A stretch of DNA of 64,000 bases from Terfezia claveryi (Eukaryota > Ascomycota > Pezizomycetes > Pezizales > Pezizaceae). Both the position numbers and the translations under genes were made by a program. Position 1 is the first letter of the stretch; each line of letters opens with the position of its first letter. Under the pieces are notes generated by a model, which saw nothing but the letters and a program-made list of their open reading frames with translations, searched no databases and was not told where the DNA came from. Below are positions 25,060-36,251 of this stretch, in pieces. The stretch spans positions 620,001 through 684,000 of the forward strand of contig WHUX01000006.1 in the NCBI GenBank assembly GCA_015179025.1, read 5' to 3'.

Positions 25060-27786
25060 CTACTGATCAAACGCGACCTTCTTCCTCGCCTGCTCACTAT
25101 TCCCCCTTTTCCCCCCATTCCCGGCCTTGCCCTCTGACGATGATGGCGTCCCCGCACCAACAACAATCCTCCTCAATTTTCCCACCTCCCGCCTCAACAT
25201 TTCATTCTCTTCCTCTAACACCTCTATTCTCTCCCATGCCTCACTCTCCTCCTCACCTCCCACACCATCCTCGCCATCCCCATTCTCATTCCCCCCACCA
25301 AGGCTCAACCCCCTCATCGCCAACTCCACCTTCCTATCCACAAACTCCCTCCCCGCTTCCTCCTCCTCGCGAATCCTCCTCAAATATGCCCCAAATAACG
25401 CCTTCTCCCTACGTTCAAACTCCCCACTTAACTCCTCGCGAACTTGCATTTCGATTTGTAATGCCTGCTCTTCGGCTTCCTCCGCGCGGAGCTCAGCTTG
25501 TTTCGCGCACTGCTCGGCTTCTTTTGCACGTTGTTTAACGAGAGCGAGTTGTTGGAGCCCCTCGGTACATTTATTCTCCGCGGATTTCCGTGCGTCCTCG
25601 GCTTTGCGGAAGAGGGACTCAGTTTCTTCGAGGCGGGTGACGAGGCGGGTAATTAGCTCGTTATCGACTACGAATGGTGGATCCTCGGGGTCGTCTGCGA
25701 TGGCGGTGGGGGTATTATATTTTGTTGTAGGTTCTGCGATAAGGGATGGGCCTCCTGAGGCGGATACGACCCGGGTAGAAGCGACTCTAGGAACAGTGAT
25801 CTCCGATGCGAGGGCTGAGTACCGCAATATCTGGAGTGTGGTGGTATAGTCGCCTTGGGGGTCTGCGGTGACGACTATGATTCCTTTCTGAGGAGATTCT
25901 GCTCTGAATGCGTTTGAAAGGAGGAGTTCAGTGAGTTTACTTTGGCGGAAGGGGGGGATTATGGGCTAATTTTATCAGTGTTAGCAAACCTCATCTTTGG
26001 TAATGGGGCTGAATGAATGAGAGGTGTTTACCTTCCCATTCTCCATCTTCCCCTGCGTTTGTAGACACTCTCCCAAAGCAATTAAGCTTCTGTTTATATT
26101 TCCCATCTCCGATACTTGGTCAGGTTTCGTCTGCGACTGCGACTGCGACTGCGACTGCGACTGCGACTGCGACTGCGACTGCGACTGCGACTGCGACTGC
26201 GACTGCGACTGCGACTGCGACTGCGACTGCGACTGCGACTGCGACTGCGACTGCGACTGCGACTGCGACTGCGACTGTGACTGTGATTGTGATTGCGGTT
26301 TCTTCTGCCTCTCCGACCCTGCCAAATCTACAATAGTGAACGTATTCGTACGGATCCTCACTCCGGCATTACTTCCTTCTTTCACAGGGTACATCCGCAT
26401 GATATCAATATCAAAGAACGCATGACCTCTACTACTCTTTGACACTGCTCCTGTAGAACTAGCATGCCTACATGTCTGCGCATGTTCAATGAGCAATATC
26501 GCCTCTTCCATATTCCGGAGATAGATTTTCTTCAGACCCATTACCACCCGCTTATCCCGGTTAGGTCCACTGGTGCATTTACGGTAAACTAGGTTCTTCC
26601 TCCGCGGCAGAGGCTGCGGGAGAGGTTGTGCCTGGGGAGTCTTTGGTCGTGGCGCGGGGGTCTGCGGTCTAGATAATGACCTATTCCTCGATGGGGTTCT
26701 AGCTGAGGCTGCAGCAGCCGCGGCAGCTTGCCGTTGTAGCTCTTGCTGGTGCTGTTCCCATGAAGATGCGTCTAGCAGGTCATAAACCCTTTCATTATAT
26801 ACCTCGTACATCGAGACCATGATTGCATACTTGCAATGCAGATCAATGCACTCCTTCACAGCCCTATTGATATCATTAATATCAGGTTCTGAAGCTTGTC
26901 TTGCTGCCTCGGTGGCTTGCTGTAGATACGAGTTCATAGCTTGGCTCATAGTTTCCAAAAATCCATCGATATCGGTGATTGTCGCACAAGAGTTATCACC
27001 CGCACGGAGGTGCTGCCAGATTGTGCTGTAGGGATAGAAGGTATTCCCCAACACATCAAATAGGATTTTCAGGGTCATTTGTACCATACCCCATTGCGTG
27101 CGATTACCAAGGGTTGTATAAGTTTTCCCACTCCCAGCGATGCCTATGGTTGCGAGGAGACAATCCCGCCCATGGCTGATAATGTCCTGGGTGGTGTTAA
27201 CACGCCCGCCGATAGTCTCGATGAGAAGTGGTACTGTGGCGCGCCCAAAGACATCACGCTGACTGGAGTTTTCTGGGAGGATTTCTGTAAAGCTGAACTT
27301 TTCTATAGCTTTGGCCTTTGCGGCTTCCCGAGGCTTTGGAGAACGGGGGGAGATTGCACGGTACTTGTCGCCATTCGATACGTGGCCCGGCGTGAGTTGA
27401 TTTAGGGAGCCCTTTGGGGTGAGTGAATTCGAGAAACCCTTTGGAGTGAGTAAATTCAAGGAACCCTTTGGGGTAAATGCATTGAGGGACGCCTTTGACG
27501 TAAGTGTATTCACGGGACTCTTCACAGGCGGTGGGGTAACATATACATTAGTTGGCTGGGTTGGTATAGTCGAAAGGAACCTCGGGTTCTCATGAGTCTT
27601 TCGAGACGTCGGGCGGAGCCGTAAGAAAACATCAAAGAGATGTGGATTTGGGACTATTTCTTCATCTAACAAAGGGTTAATGTTGGCGTCGTAAGAAGCC
27701 AGCCGAGGCGGGGTTGTTTTAGCTTCCTTCAGGGGTGTTTTGTAGGGTTTAAACGGAGTCTTCGTCTGATAAACGCCCTCCATCAT
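25060..27786 (-). CDS. Kinesin motor protein, possibly kinesin-6-like, with Ser-Gln array in the motor
   Basis: A microtubule motor ATPase. Two exons (27786-26032 and 25965-25060, intron 66 nt) give 886 residues. The motor core includes FDVFLRLRP (51-59), P-loop GIAGSGKT (215-222), YEVYNERVYDLL (328-338), switch I-like SKSSRGH (449-456) and switch II DLAGSER (487-493). These are followed by NINRSLIALGECL and, after the intron, PFRQSKLTELL and LRYSALASEI. A coiled coil rich in Glu/Ala/Arg follows the motor. The residues between DLAGSER and NINRSL carry about 27 Ser-Gln dipeptides (about 498-552), in the loop 11 region that contacts microtubules. The N-terminus has repeated TPKGSLN units, and an Ala/Pro-rich insertion sits after YDLLD. 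The long mid-motor insertions and FLRLRP suggest kinesin-6 (KIF20/KIF23/Klp9), but subfamily assignment is tentative. Confidence 0.9.
26128..26300 (-). repeat. In-frame hexanucleotide microsatellite coding for Ser-Gln
   Basis: About 27 tandem copies of TCGCAG on the minus strand (CTGCGA on the plus strand) within the kinesin coding exon. Most copies are identical. The copies at the high-coordinate end carry TCACAG and TCACAA variants, the pattern expected when older edge units have mutated. Because the unit is six bases, length changes keep the frame. Confidence 0.95.
27400..27505 (-). repeat. Short in-frame minisatellite in the kinesin N-terminus
   Basis: About four imperfect tandem units of roughly 30 bp encode ASLNAFTPKG, SLNLLTPKG, FSNSLTPKG and SLNQLTPG at residues about 99-134. 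The plus strand shows recurring CCCTTTGG-type blocks followed by GTGAGTGAATTC-like sequence. Thr-Pro in each unit is a possible proline-directed kinase site. Confidence 0.8.
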
Positions 27787-29368
27787 TCATCGACCAACAA
27801 CGGCCGTTGCAGAAGAAAATGTTTGGATGTATGCAATGCACGGGCAAATGACGAATAGGACTTATGTGCACCGTGCGTGATGTGCGTAGACCTATTAGTG
27901 GTATGTGTGTGCTTGATTGACTGGATTGGAGTCGACCGGGCAGGTAAATGTGCTTTTCCCTGTTGGATTTTAGTCGTAATGTGTTCAAATCACGTACTGT
28001 GGTAGCGAAATATCCGGTTAGGGTTCAGTATTGGAGTTTTGGTGGAGTTTGTTTGGTTTGATGGTCTGATGGTGGGCCTGATATGTTGTTCGATTTCCGA
28101 GGTGAGCTTTCCGCCCCGCTCTACATAGTATCTCAGGTGCCGGTAATGTACTCGTGACTGACTGATGACGAGGATAACTGCCATTAACAGTTGCCCTGTC
28201 GAGTAAACATAGATATGTTTCCCACCAGGTTACCATGGTAACCAGATCCAGTACCTGGTCTTGTTGCGACCCATATCAATCCATCATCTCAGCGGCCGCT
28301 CATGCCTACAAATCGAATGAGCATTTCATTTCTTGCAAGCAAAGCATGAACAGGGGTATAAACCGGCGCCTCGCATTGCGTATCGCATCGCATACGCATC
28401 GCACATGCAACATCTCGTAAGGAAAAGAACAGAGAATTGATATATGTGGCTACTTTTCTCTTTTTTTTTTTTTTTTTTTTTTTCCCTGCCTTGCGGTGTT
28501 GCTGCCTTGCTTCAGCCGGTGGAGCTCATCTCCCAAAACTTGCTTGTGGTAGCTGCCACCAATAAGCACAGTGAAATAAACCTTCCGGCATTCCTTCGAC
28601 ACCCGGAATCCAAAACAGTGAGGTCCTTTACTGAAATCGAGCCTGTTTGACTCGGCACCACTGGGGAAAGAGATTTTTTGTTGTGGACTGGAGAAGTGTT
28701 GATGAAGCCCAGGAATTTGTTCCAGCATGGTCAGCGAAACCCAATTTACGGACGTGTTTGCGCAATACAGGGCATGGGCTTGCTGACCCTCTTGCCTATG
28801 CTGCCTATGCCTGCTGGTCAATGTACTGAAGAGAGGACCTGTTCCTATACTAAGCCACTCTACTGCCTGGAGGTGAGAGACAGACAGCGAAAGCGAGTTC
28901 CTGGCATAGCAGTCCCGATATCGGGATTTCGTGTGGGTGGTGATTCGCCAGTAGAAACAGTTAGTGGCCGCCGACTTCAAGCGGAGGGTCAAGCCTGTAC
29001 AGTACGTTTAACTTTTTTTTGGCCTATTCTCCATCCACACCAGGCAGCCTCGAGGCGCTGTCGAGGCCACCACCACCACCCCGCCCGAGGCCCACCCCGT
29101 CCCTTTGCCTTTCGCTGCTGTCCCCACGCCTCTCCGTGTCCGCCAATTCCCCCCCCACCCCCCGGACGACCTCCCTGGCAAGCTGCTTGAGGATACATCG
29201 CACTCATGCAGTGATATTCCACACATGCTTGTATAATCATTCCCCTTATAAAAAAGCCACTGGCCTCGCATCCCAATTCCCTTCTGTATTGCTCACACGC
29301 GTATAAACACTCAGTCACAACTTCAACATATCTATCAACATCTCTTTTTCTCCCTTTAGCCAGTCAAA
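27787..29368. other. Intergenic region, divergent promoters
   Basis: It lies between the kinesin (leftward) and the acidic-protein gene (rightward), so both promoters should fall here. It contains a T run at about 28461-28483 and a Pro-rich-looking C tract near 29140-29165. ORFs on both strands are short and look like shadows. A TTATAAAAAAG element at about 29246-29256 lies about 115 nt upstream of the acidic-protein start and is a plausible TATA box. Confidence 0.5.
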
Positions 29369-29951
29369 ATGAGCGAAGCTATGTCTACTCGTAAGAGAAA
29401 GCAAGAGGAAGCATCCGTGGAGGACGAGGAGCTGCAGTCTCTTCCCGATGATAGCGAGGAAGAAGAAGAGTAAGCCTCCTTCGATTCTCTAGTCCCCTAT
29501 AGCCGGAACAGCATGATTTTGTTCCCCATCACCTCTCTTCTTTGTCATAGGTTTTGCATACTGTCTTTGAGATCTGAAGCCCATTTCGTTGTGCCAATCA
29601 GACTACATTTCGTTTACGTCTTACTCATTGCAATTGCTCTAAACACGTATAGATATGTCGACACTGAAGATGAGACCGATGAGTCCGACGAGGAGGAGGA
29701 GACAGCACCTGCAAAACGGCGCCGACTAGAGCACTCTGACGACGATGAAGAAGGAGAGGAGGGAATCAGTGAAGGCGAAGACGACCATGTTGTTGAGGAG
29801 GAGGGGCTTGACAATGAAGAAGACGATGTACTCGAGGGCGAAGAGGCGGAGAAGAGGGGAGGAGGGGGAGGAGGGGGAGGAGGGGGAGGAGGAACTCGAG
29901 GAAGGCAATGAATTTGATGATGAGTCCAAAGACGATAGCAAGAAGGAATAA
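29369..29951 (+). CDS. Small highly acidic protein of unknown function, apparent frameshift
   Basis: Two exons (29369-29469 and from 29653) encode MSEAMSTRKRKQEE followed by long Asp/Glu tracts broken by PAKRRRLEH, a likely nuclear localisation signal. Such composition is typical of histone chaperones and other acidic nuclear proteins, but no CHZ or nucleoplasmin motif is visible, so the function is unknown. In the starting frame the reading passes into a Gly run after EEAEKR and stops at 29911. Removing one G from the G4 at about 29857-29860 restores an acidic C-terminus with EEGEEG repeats, ending FDDESKDDSKKE at 29951 for 132 residues. That composition matches the rest of the protein, so the frameshifted ending is probably the true one. 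Confidence 0.65.
29830..29895 (+). repeat. GGAGGAGGG purine repeat in coding sequence
   Basis: Repeated GGAGGAGGG-like 9-mers at the 3' end of the acidic-protein gene. Read one way they code for Gly, read one base shifted for Glu-Glu-Gly. The repeat is the site of the apparent frameshift. Confidence 0.8.
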
Positions 29952-30920
29952 AAATCCCACCAAGACGCATCTACAGGTATGTCGTCATCTCGTTGCATCA
30001 CTTGACGAGCTACTGACCAAGTAATTCTCTGACACAGCTGGCGATATGGAGCATGCAGAATTTATATGGACTGTTGGATCAAAGGGAGCGAGTGATAATC
30101 GGGGTTGATTTTTTTCTCTGTTTTGGCCGCGTACCACCATTTCTTTTTCTCATCTCGTGAAGTAAGGACAATGTAGACGGTGCCAATATATGAAGATGCG
30201 ACCGCACTTGGTAAAGCAAGAATACCATGTCAAGGGCCCACCAAGCCGTACAGGCAACGATTTTGCACGAAGAAGTCATGACAATACACTTGACCTGGCT
30301 TGCTCCATCAAGATGATGTGCAAAATGAGATTCCTTGGATGTTGTTTTTTTCCTTTTGTTTCCTCAGGCACGCGTTTGTCGGGGTGCGTAACGCCCCCTC
30401 GCTGTATTCCTCTTTTCACGTTCGTCTGCGATGCTGACTAACCGAGTGCATATCGAATTGCTCGAAGGCATAGGCTTATGCCAAAGTGATGTGATGTAGG
30501 CTTCTCGATCGTGATCCAACTTGCGCAAGCAGGGCATTCTCCTCGTCTCCGTTTACTTTGTCTCCATTATACATTCCGTTTCTCTGCATTCCGGCCCCAT
30601 GTCGCACGTAGGAGGAGCATCCCATCCATACCATGACGATGAGTTTGAAGCAATAGGGTACCAAGAAGAGAGCCACCGATACATTTCTCAGCAGGGGCAC
30701 GCGAGGATGGAGGATCCATATCGAATGCAATGGGTGAGCAAAATGAGCTTTTGCCCAAATCCCCAAGTTACTTACATAGCGAATATACCCCAGACTCTTT
30801 AGCCTCCACGTTGGGTTCAATCCTGGGGGATTATTATTACATCAAGGATCATATTAGGCTAACCAATTTATGTAACCTTCAAAGCAACAACACTCGCAAC
30901 ATATTCTCCAGGAATACACA

Positions 30921-32685
30921 ATGGAGTTACAGCCGCCAACTGCGGAACTTCAAGCTCTCGCCGAAGTATCGCATCCTCCGACGGAAGCTCCGCGACAGCT
31001 GCAAGCCGCTGCGCCGCAATTGCAGCAACAGCTTCCGCCAGCAGCGCATGAACACGCCCCGGCGCAGCCGAGTCCATTGTCGACTGTTCCGCCAATTACC
31101 CCCGGAGCTCCAGATGATGGGTCTTTTGAACAGGATTCGGCGGCAGAAGGAGACGCGCCTGCAACTCCAAATGCGGCGGTTTTTCGTTCACCAATGCCTA
31201 CTAGGGGTGGGCGTGGGCGAGGTAGGAACATAATTATGGAATTTACCTGTTTGAAGACTTTATGCTCACCATACTAGGTCGGGGTGGAGGTCGGGGAGGG
31301 CGAGGGCGGCGCAAGTCTAGTGGAACTCCATTGAAGGAAGATAGCATTGTAATTATACACGAGACTACTATGTTATTGCTCGGTGATACTAGGGCTGACC
31401 ATTGTATCTCAAGGATGATACCGACGAAGAAGAATTCACGATGGAGGGCATGAAAACGAAATCTGGCCGCAAGGTTCACAAACCAACACAGTTCGACCCC
31501 GCAGTCAAGACACCTACCCGTCGCCGTGGTCCCTATCGACGCTTCCATGATTCCCGAATCTGCAAAATCTGCCAGCGAGGCCACAGTCCTCAGTCCAATA
31601 TGATTGTGTTCTGCGATGGATGTAACATACCGTACCACCAACTATGTCATGACCCACCTATCGACGACCTCGTCATTGCCGTTGCTGACGCAGAGTGGTT
31701 TTGCAAGGAGTGCTCGTCGAAGCGTACGGATCGGCCGTTGGTGACGGGGATGTCTGGAGCAAATCTGACCGAGGACGAGAAGCGGACGTATCTGGCAAGT
31801 TTGCCAATGGGGAGCTTGGTGGAGTTGCTGTTTTTGGCAGAGAAGCAGCATCCTGATTTACAGCTATATGACCCGAGTACGAAGGCTATTGTGGCAGGGA
31901 TCAAAGCCGCTGCGATGTTACATGAGGTGCCGATTAAAGTGACGCCTGCGAGAGGAGGCGGAGGAGGTGTGCACACCAATGGGGATGCTATAGGTACGAG
32001 CGTACGTGGGAGGGCGAGCATTGACTATGAGGAGCTCATTATCCGGGCTTTGGCGGCGATCAATGACCCAGTGGGCGTGCAACCGAAACTCATATGGGAG
32101 TGGCTCAAAGCGTAAGAGTTACTCTGCCAGGTTTTTTATTGTGAGGCATCAGGCTGAAATTTTACCAACAGAAACTATACTCACCTTGCCAGCCGCGAAG
32201 TCCGTGTGGAAGCACAGAATCCCCTACAAAAGCTTCTCCGGCTGAACCGAATCATTCGCGAAGGGCATCAGTACCGCGTCAACTACGAGCACTTTGCAAA
32301 CACGTTTGTCTCTTCCTCTGCAGGCGCACCAATGCTATCTCGCATTGCGGTCAGCAACCATGTAAATACACTTGCGATTGATGCTACGTCTGCTTCATCG
32401 CAGCAGTCGCCAACGGGATTGCTCCTGCCTGGGGCGGGGATCAAGCTCCCGCCAGAGAATGAGGACGATACGATGCTAGTGGAGGATGAGACGCATAGAG
32501 CGTTTAGCCATAAATGGAGTATGAGTGAGATGGGAGATGTGGGGGTAGTGGGAGTAGTGGAGGTAGTGGTGACTGTTGCAGATGCCGGGGGAGGGAAGGA
32601 AGATGCAGGGGGAGGGAAGGATGTGGTTATGGCGGATGGGGGGGATGATGTGGATGCGGAGGGGGTCGATGATGTTATGACTTGA
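30921..32685 (+). CDS. PHD-finger protein with C-terminal winged-helix-like domain
   Basis: A probable chromatin reader. Four exons (30921-31221, 31278-31348, 31414-32111, 32172-32685) give 527 residues with consistent phases. An N-terminal Pro/Gln/Ala-rich segment leads to an RGG-like GRGRGRGRGGGRGGRGRR stretch that spans intron 1. A C4HC3 PHD finger follows, with C174, C177, C191, C194, H199, C202, C221 and C224, in the context RICKICQRGHSPQSNMIVFC. At about 328-400 a segment beginning DYEELIIRALAAI and ending YRVNYEHF resembles the linker-histone/SAMD1-type winged helix. The tail is Val/Asp/Gly-rich low complexity. It recalls fungal PHD proteins of histone deacetylase complexes, but that link is inference. 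The MDJ1 gene follows on the same strand. Confidence 0.85.
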
Positions 32686-33416
32686 ATGGGCATGACCATG
32701 ACCATATACACACGAAGTTTGGGGGGAGGGAGAAGAGTATATCTGAATTGTATTTCTAGGCCCGGCATCTCGTGTGTTTCAGAGGTTGGCCGCGTGGGCG
32801 CACAAAAATGTCTGGTTGCTATATTGTATGTAGTTGCATCTCATACCGAGTTAGCATTCATATATTTCTTTTTTTTGTTTTGCAGCGAAAAATATAGTTT
32901 TATAGGCATCACAGACCAATCAGCAAGATCTCAAATCTCAATCTACAAACAGCCCCCTCTCTGCTCTCCACTCTCCACTCTCATCCAATTCCGGCGTTAC
33001 CGGGTAAACGTTTCACCGGTGGCCCCCGCCAAGCGGCGTGTGCCAAGACTTCCAACCATTCTAAAAAAATTCGGTATGAGAAAGATTCTCGATAGTTCTC
33101 TCGGCTGCGGAAGGCTTAGAAAAGTGCGCTTCGGTCGAATTGCGTGCGCGCCCTGCAAGAGATCTGATCTAAGGGGTATTTTTTTTTGTCTTTTCGAATT
33201 GGGCCTGCACCTGTGAGATCGATCTTGTTATAGTGGAAGTCTTTGTACGACAGTGATCGTGGAGAATAAGGGTGTCGACAGGCTTGCGAGTTGGTGACGG
33301 ATAACACGAATTACGGACTACCCCTCACTGGTCCTGAAGACCTCATTACAGAAGACGTCCAGTTGCGGATCTACTCCGAACCAAAACAATATCCCCTCCA
33401 CAGGCATTGGCAAGCA

Positions 33417-35239
33417 ATGGCTATCCCAGCACGAGCTTTCCGATCTTCAGTCTCTATCCTCCGGCCAGCAGCAGCCGCGGCCAGTGGTGCCCCGCTACAT
33501 CTATCACCATGCCACCGCTGCTCCTTCTCCACCTCCGCAGCCTCAAACAACATATTCATTCAATCCCCAACCCAGCCTACCCCACGCACCCATAGCACAT
33601 ATTCACACCGACGGGTTGAGTCCCCCCTCCCCCCCAAATCCCCCAGACATCGCACATCCATGGCTAACCACTCTCCCAGGCCTTCCACTCTACCCCCTCA
33701 CATCTCTCCCAACCCCAACACAACCCCTACGAAGTCCTCGGCGTCAACAAGTCCGCCTCCCCCGCCGAAATCAAAAAAGCCTATTACGGCCTCGCCAAGA
33801 AATACCACCCTGACACAAACAAGGATCCGAGAGCGCGCGAGAAGTTCGTTGAAATCCAGCATGCATACGAGATTCTAAACGACTCTAAGAAACGGGAGAA
33901 TTTTGATATGCATGGGACGGCGGAGCAGGGGCCAGCAGCAGGATTTGATCCTAGGTCTGCGGGAGCGGGGTTCAGTGGGTTTGGGGGATCCGGGTTCGAG
34001 GCAAACTTTTCATTTGACGATCTTTTTAGAGGATTTGAGGGGTTTGGGGACTTTGCGAATGTGGCGGGGAGGAGGAGGGGGAGCCCGTTTAGGCCGAATG
34101 AGATTCTTGTGGGGGAGAATATTGAGGTAGGTTGGTCGAATAGTGGGGTGTTACCCTCAACTTTACAATAATCTTGGTCTCGCTAATATCTTAAATTCTG
34201 GGGGGTTAGGTCTCTGCCACAATCACCTTCATGGAATCCGCCAAAGGCACCAAAAAAACCATCCAAATTCGCCCCATCGTCACCTGCTCCAGCTGCAACG
34301 GCAACGGCCTAAAAGCCGGCGCAAAACGCAAAACCTGCGGCCGCTGCGGCGGCACAGGAACAAGGCTCCACTTCCTCCCAGGCGGCTTCCACATGGCATC
34401 CACCTGCGACACATGCGGAGGCATTGGGGCAACCATTTCCCATTCTGACGCATGCTCAACCTGTCGTGGCCGAGGCGTACACGAAGAACGCAGAACTGTG
34501 ACCATGGAAATTCCCCCTGGGGTGGAGGATGGCATGAGGTTACCTATAACTGGCGAAGGCAACGCCCCGGTGATCGCGGAGCTCCTGGGGCAGGATGATG
34601 CGTATAAACCACAGACGATGAGGGGGGATGCTATCGTCCACATACGCGTGTTACCGCACCAGGCGTTCTCGAGGAAGGGTATGGATATCCTATACACCGC
34701 TAGCATCCCCATGACCACCGCTGCCCTGGGTGGTACAGTCAAAATCCCGACACTCGACGGAGAAGTAGAAATTAAAGTCCCCACTGGCACAAACTCCGGC
34801 GAGAGGATCATCTTGAGTGGGATGGGTATGCCACAGATTGGAGATGTATTGGGGGGCAGGAGGAAGGGGGATATGAAAGTCGAGTTTAAGGTGCAGATGC
34901 CGAAGGCGCTGACGGTGAATCAGAGGATGCTGCTGGAGGCTTTGGCGGATGAGATGAGAGATAAAGGGGCGAAGAGGATTATGGGTGTGGGATTGGAGGA
35001 GATGAAAGCGGGAAAAGAGGGTGGGGAAGGCGGGGTGCATGCAGAAGGGGCGGGAGAAGGGGAGGGGGAAGGAAGGATGGGATCCTGGGGGGTTGAAGGG
35101 CTTATTTAGTAGGCTGACGCACCATGGGCATGAGGATGCGGGTAGTGGAAGTATTTCTGGTGCCAGTGGTAGTGGGACGAGTGAATTTGATAGGCAAAGT
35201 GGGGAGGAGGAGAAGAAAGCGTCTGGTTCGGGATCGTAA
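33417..35239 (+). CDS. MDJ1: Mitochondrial DnaJ/Hsp40 chaperone Mdj1, apparent frameshift near the end
   Basis: A class I J-protein that delivers substrates to mitochondrial Hsp70 in the matrix. Exons 33417-33614, 33680-34126 and 34210-35239 were inferred. The first intron uses a weak GTTGAG donor but a good GCTAACC branch and restores the presequence motif HRR-AFHSTPS. The J domain spans about 83-147 with HPD at 109-111. A Gly/Phe region follows, then four CxxCxGxG zinc motifs starting at C241, C258, C281 and C297, and the C-terminal substrate-binding domains ([31 protein letters not shown] blocks). The frame as written stops at 35109. A one-base +1 shift in the GGGGCGGGAGAAGGGG region near 35050-35075 gives the expected ending [17 protein letters not shown] and a Ser/Gly tail, 557 residues in all. 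Confidence 0.88.
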
Positions 35240-35768
35240 AGGAGAAAATATAATAAAAAGGGAAGATCAGAGGGGGTTTCTGAGTTGGCGATGGCGTCTG
35301 TATTTAGTGATTTTTTATTTGATTTCTAGTAAACTAGTTCAGGACTCCTAGGACCCCACTCAGTGTTTCTTTTGTTTATGTTTGTGTTTGGTGTTTGGTT
35401 TTTATTGGCAATGGATAGGAGGGAATCGGGAGGGGGTAACGAGGTGGAAGTATGGGATGGATAGGGGAATGGACTAGATTTTTAGTAGTATGGTCTGTGA
35501 TGGGTTGTGTCAACGTGAAAGTGGAAGTTGAACTGACGTGCAAGTAGATTCCTTTTTTTTTTTTTAAAGGAGTGTATATAGTTTTGCTGTGTCTGAAAAT
35601 GATTTAATTTTTTTTGATGCCCACCCAAAAATGTACCGGTAATTCTTGTATCGTTATTTTATTTTTATTTTTTATTTTTATTTTTAAGTAAACGATACTT
35701 GGGAAGTAAAAATAAATGAATCTGCGTGATTTACGTATGAGGTGAAGCTGTGGTTATATATGTTATGT

Positions 35769-36062
35769 ATATATATGTTCTTGGCCGCTCGCGGGCGGCA
35801 TACCCACTGTGCCGGCCGCGGGCAATTAATATAATTCCTCAATTTGGTAAATCTCAATCGAACAAAATAATCTGCGACACTATATTGCTCTAGCTGAACT
35901 AAATTTGAATGTTAGAAGGGAGTCTAATCAACTAGGAAATCAATGAATCTATTGCAGTCGCTGGGAAATTATCAATTCTTTTTTTTTCTAGTACATCAGT
36001 ACTTTATCAATAGACCAAATTGAGTAATTATTTAAATTGCCCGCGGCCCAGAACATATATAT
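35769..36062. mobile_element. Inverted-repeat element, MITE-like
   Basis: The inner arms 35814-35848 and 36014-36048 are 35 nt each and match as inverted repeats at 32 of 35 positions, beginning GGCCGCGGGCAATT. The symmetry extends outward to AT-rich ends that share ATATATATGTTC (35769-35780 and its complement 36051-36062). The left side carries about 30 extra bases, GC-rich and partly repeating the arm start. The centre is 165 bp with no coding potential. This is the structure of a non-autonomous DNA transposon, though a clear target duplication was not seen. Confidence 0.65.
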
Positions 36063-36251
36063 TAGATAATCTATCTGCGTGTGTGTCTGGTACCATATGC
36101 CGTTCAGTTAATGAGGACACCGTATATTCAGTTTATCTAAAAAAAGTGGAAAAAAGCCCAATACTTGAAATAGTAGGAAAAAATGGGGAACCAACCACTC
36201 TCCTAAATGAGGAGCAAAAAAAACAGAATAGAATTTAACAGACTTACTATA

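Noticed and set aside
26013..26425. Plus-strand ORFs reading repeated Cys-Asp or Ala-Thr
   Set aside because: They are shadows of the hexamer repeat in the minus-strand kinesin exon.
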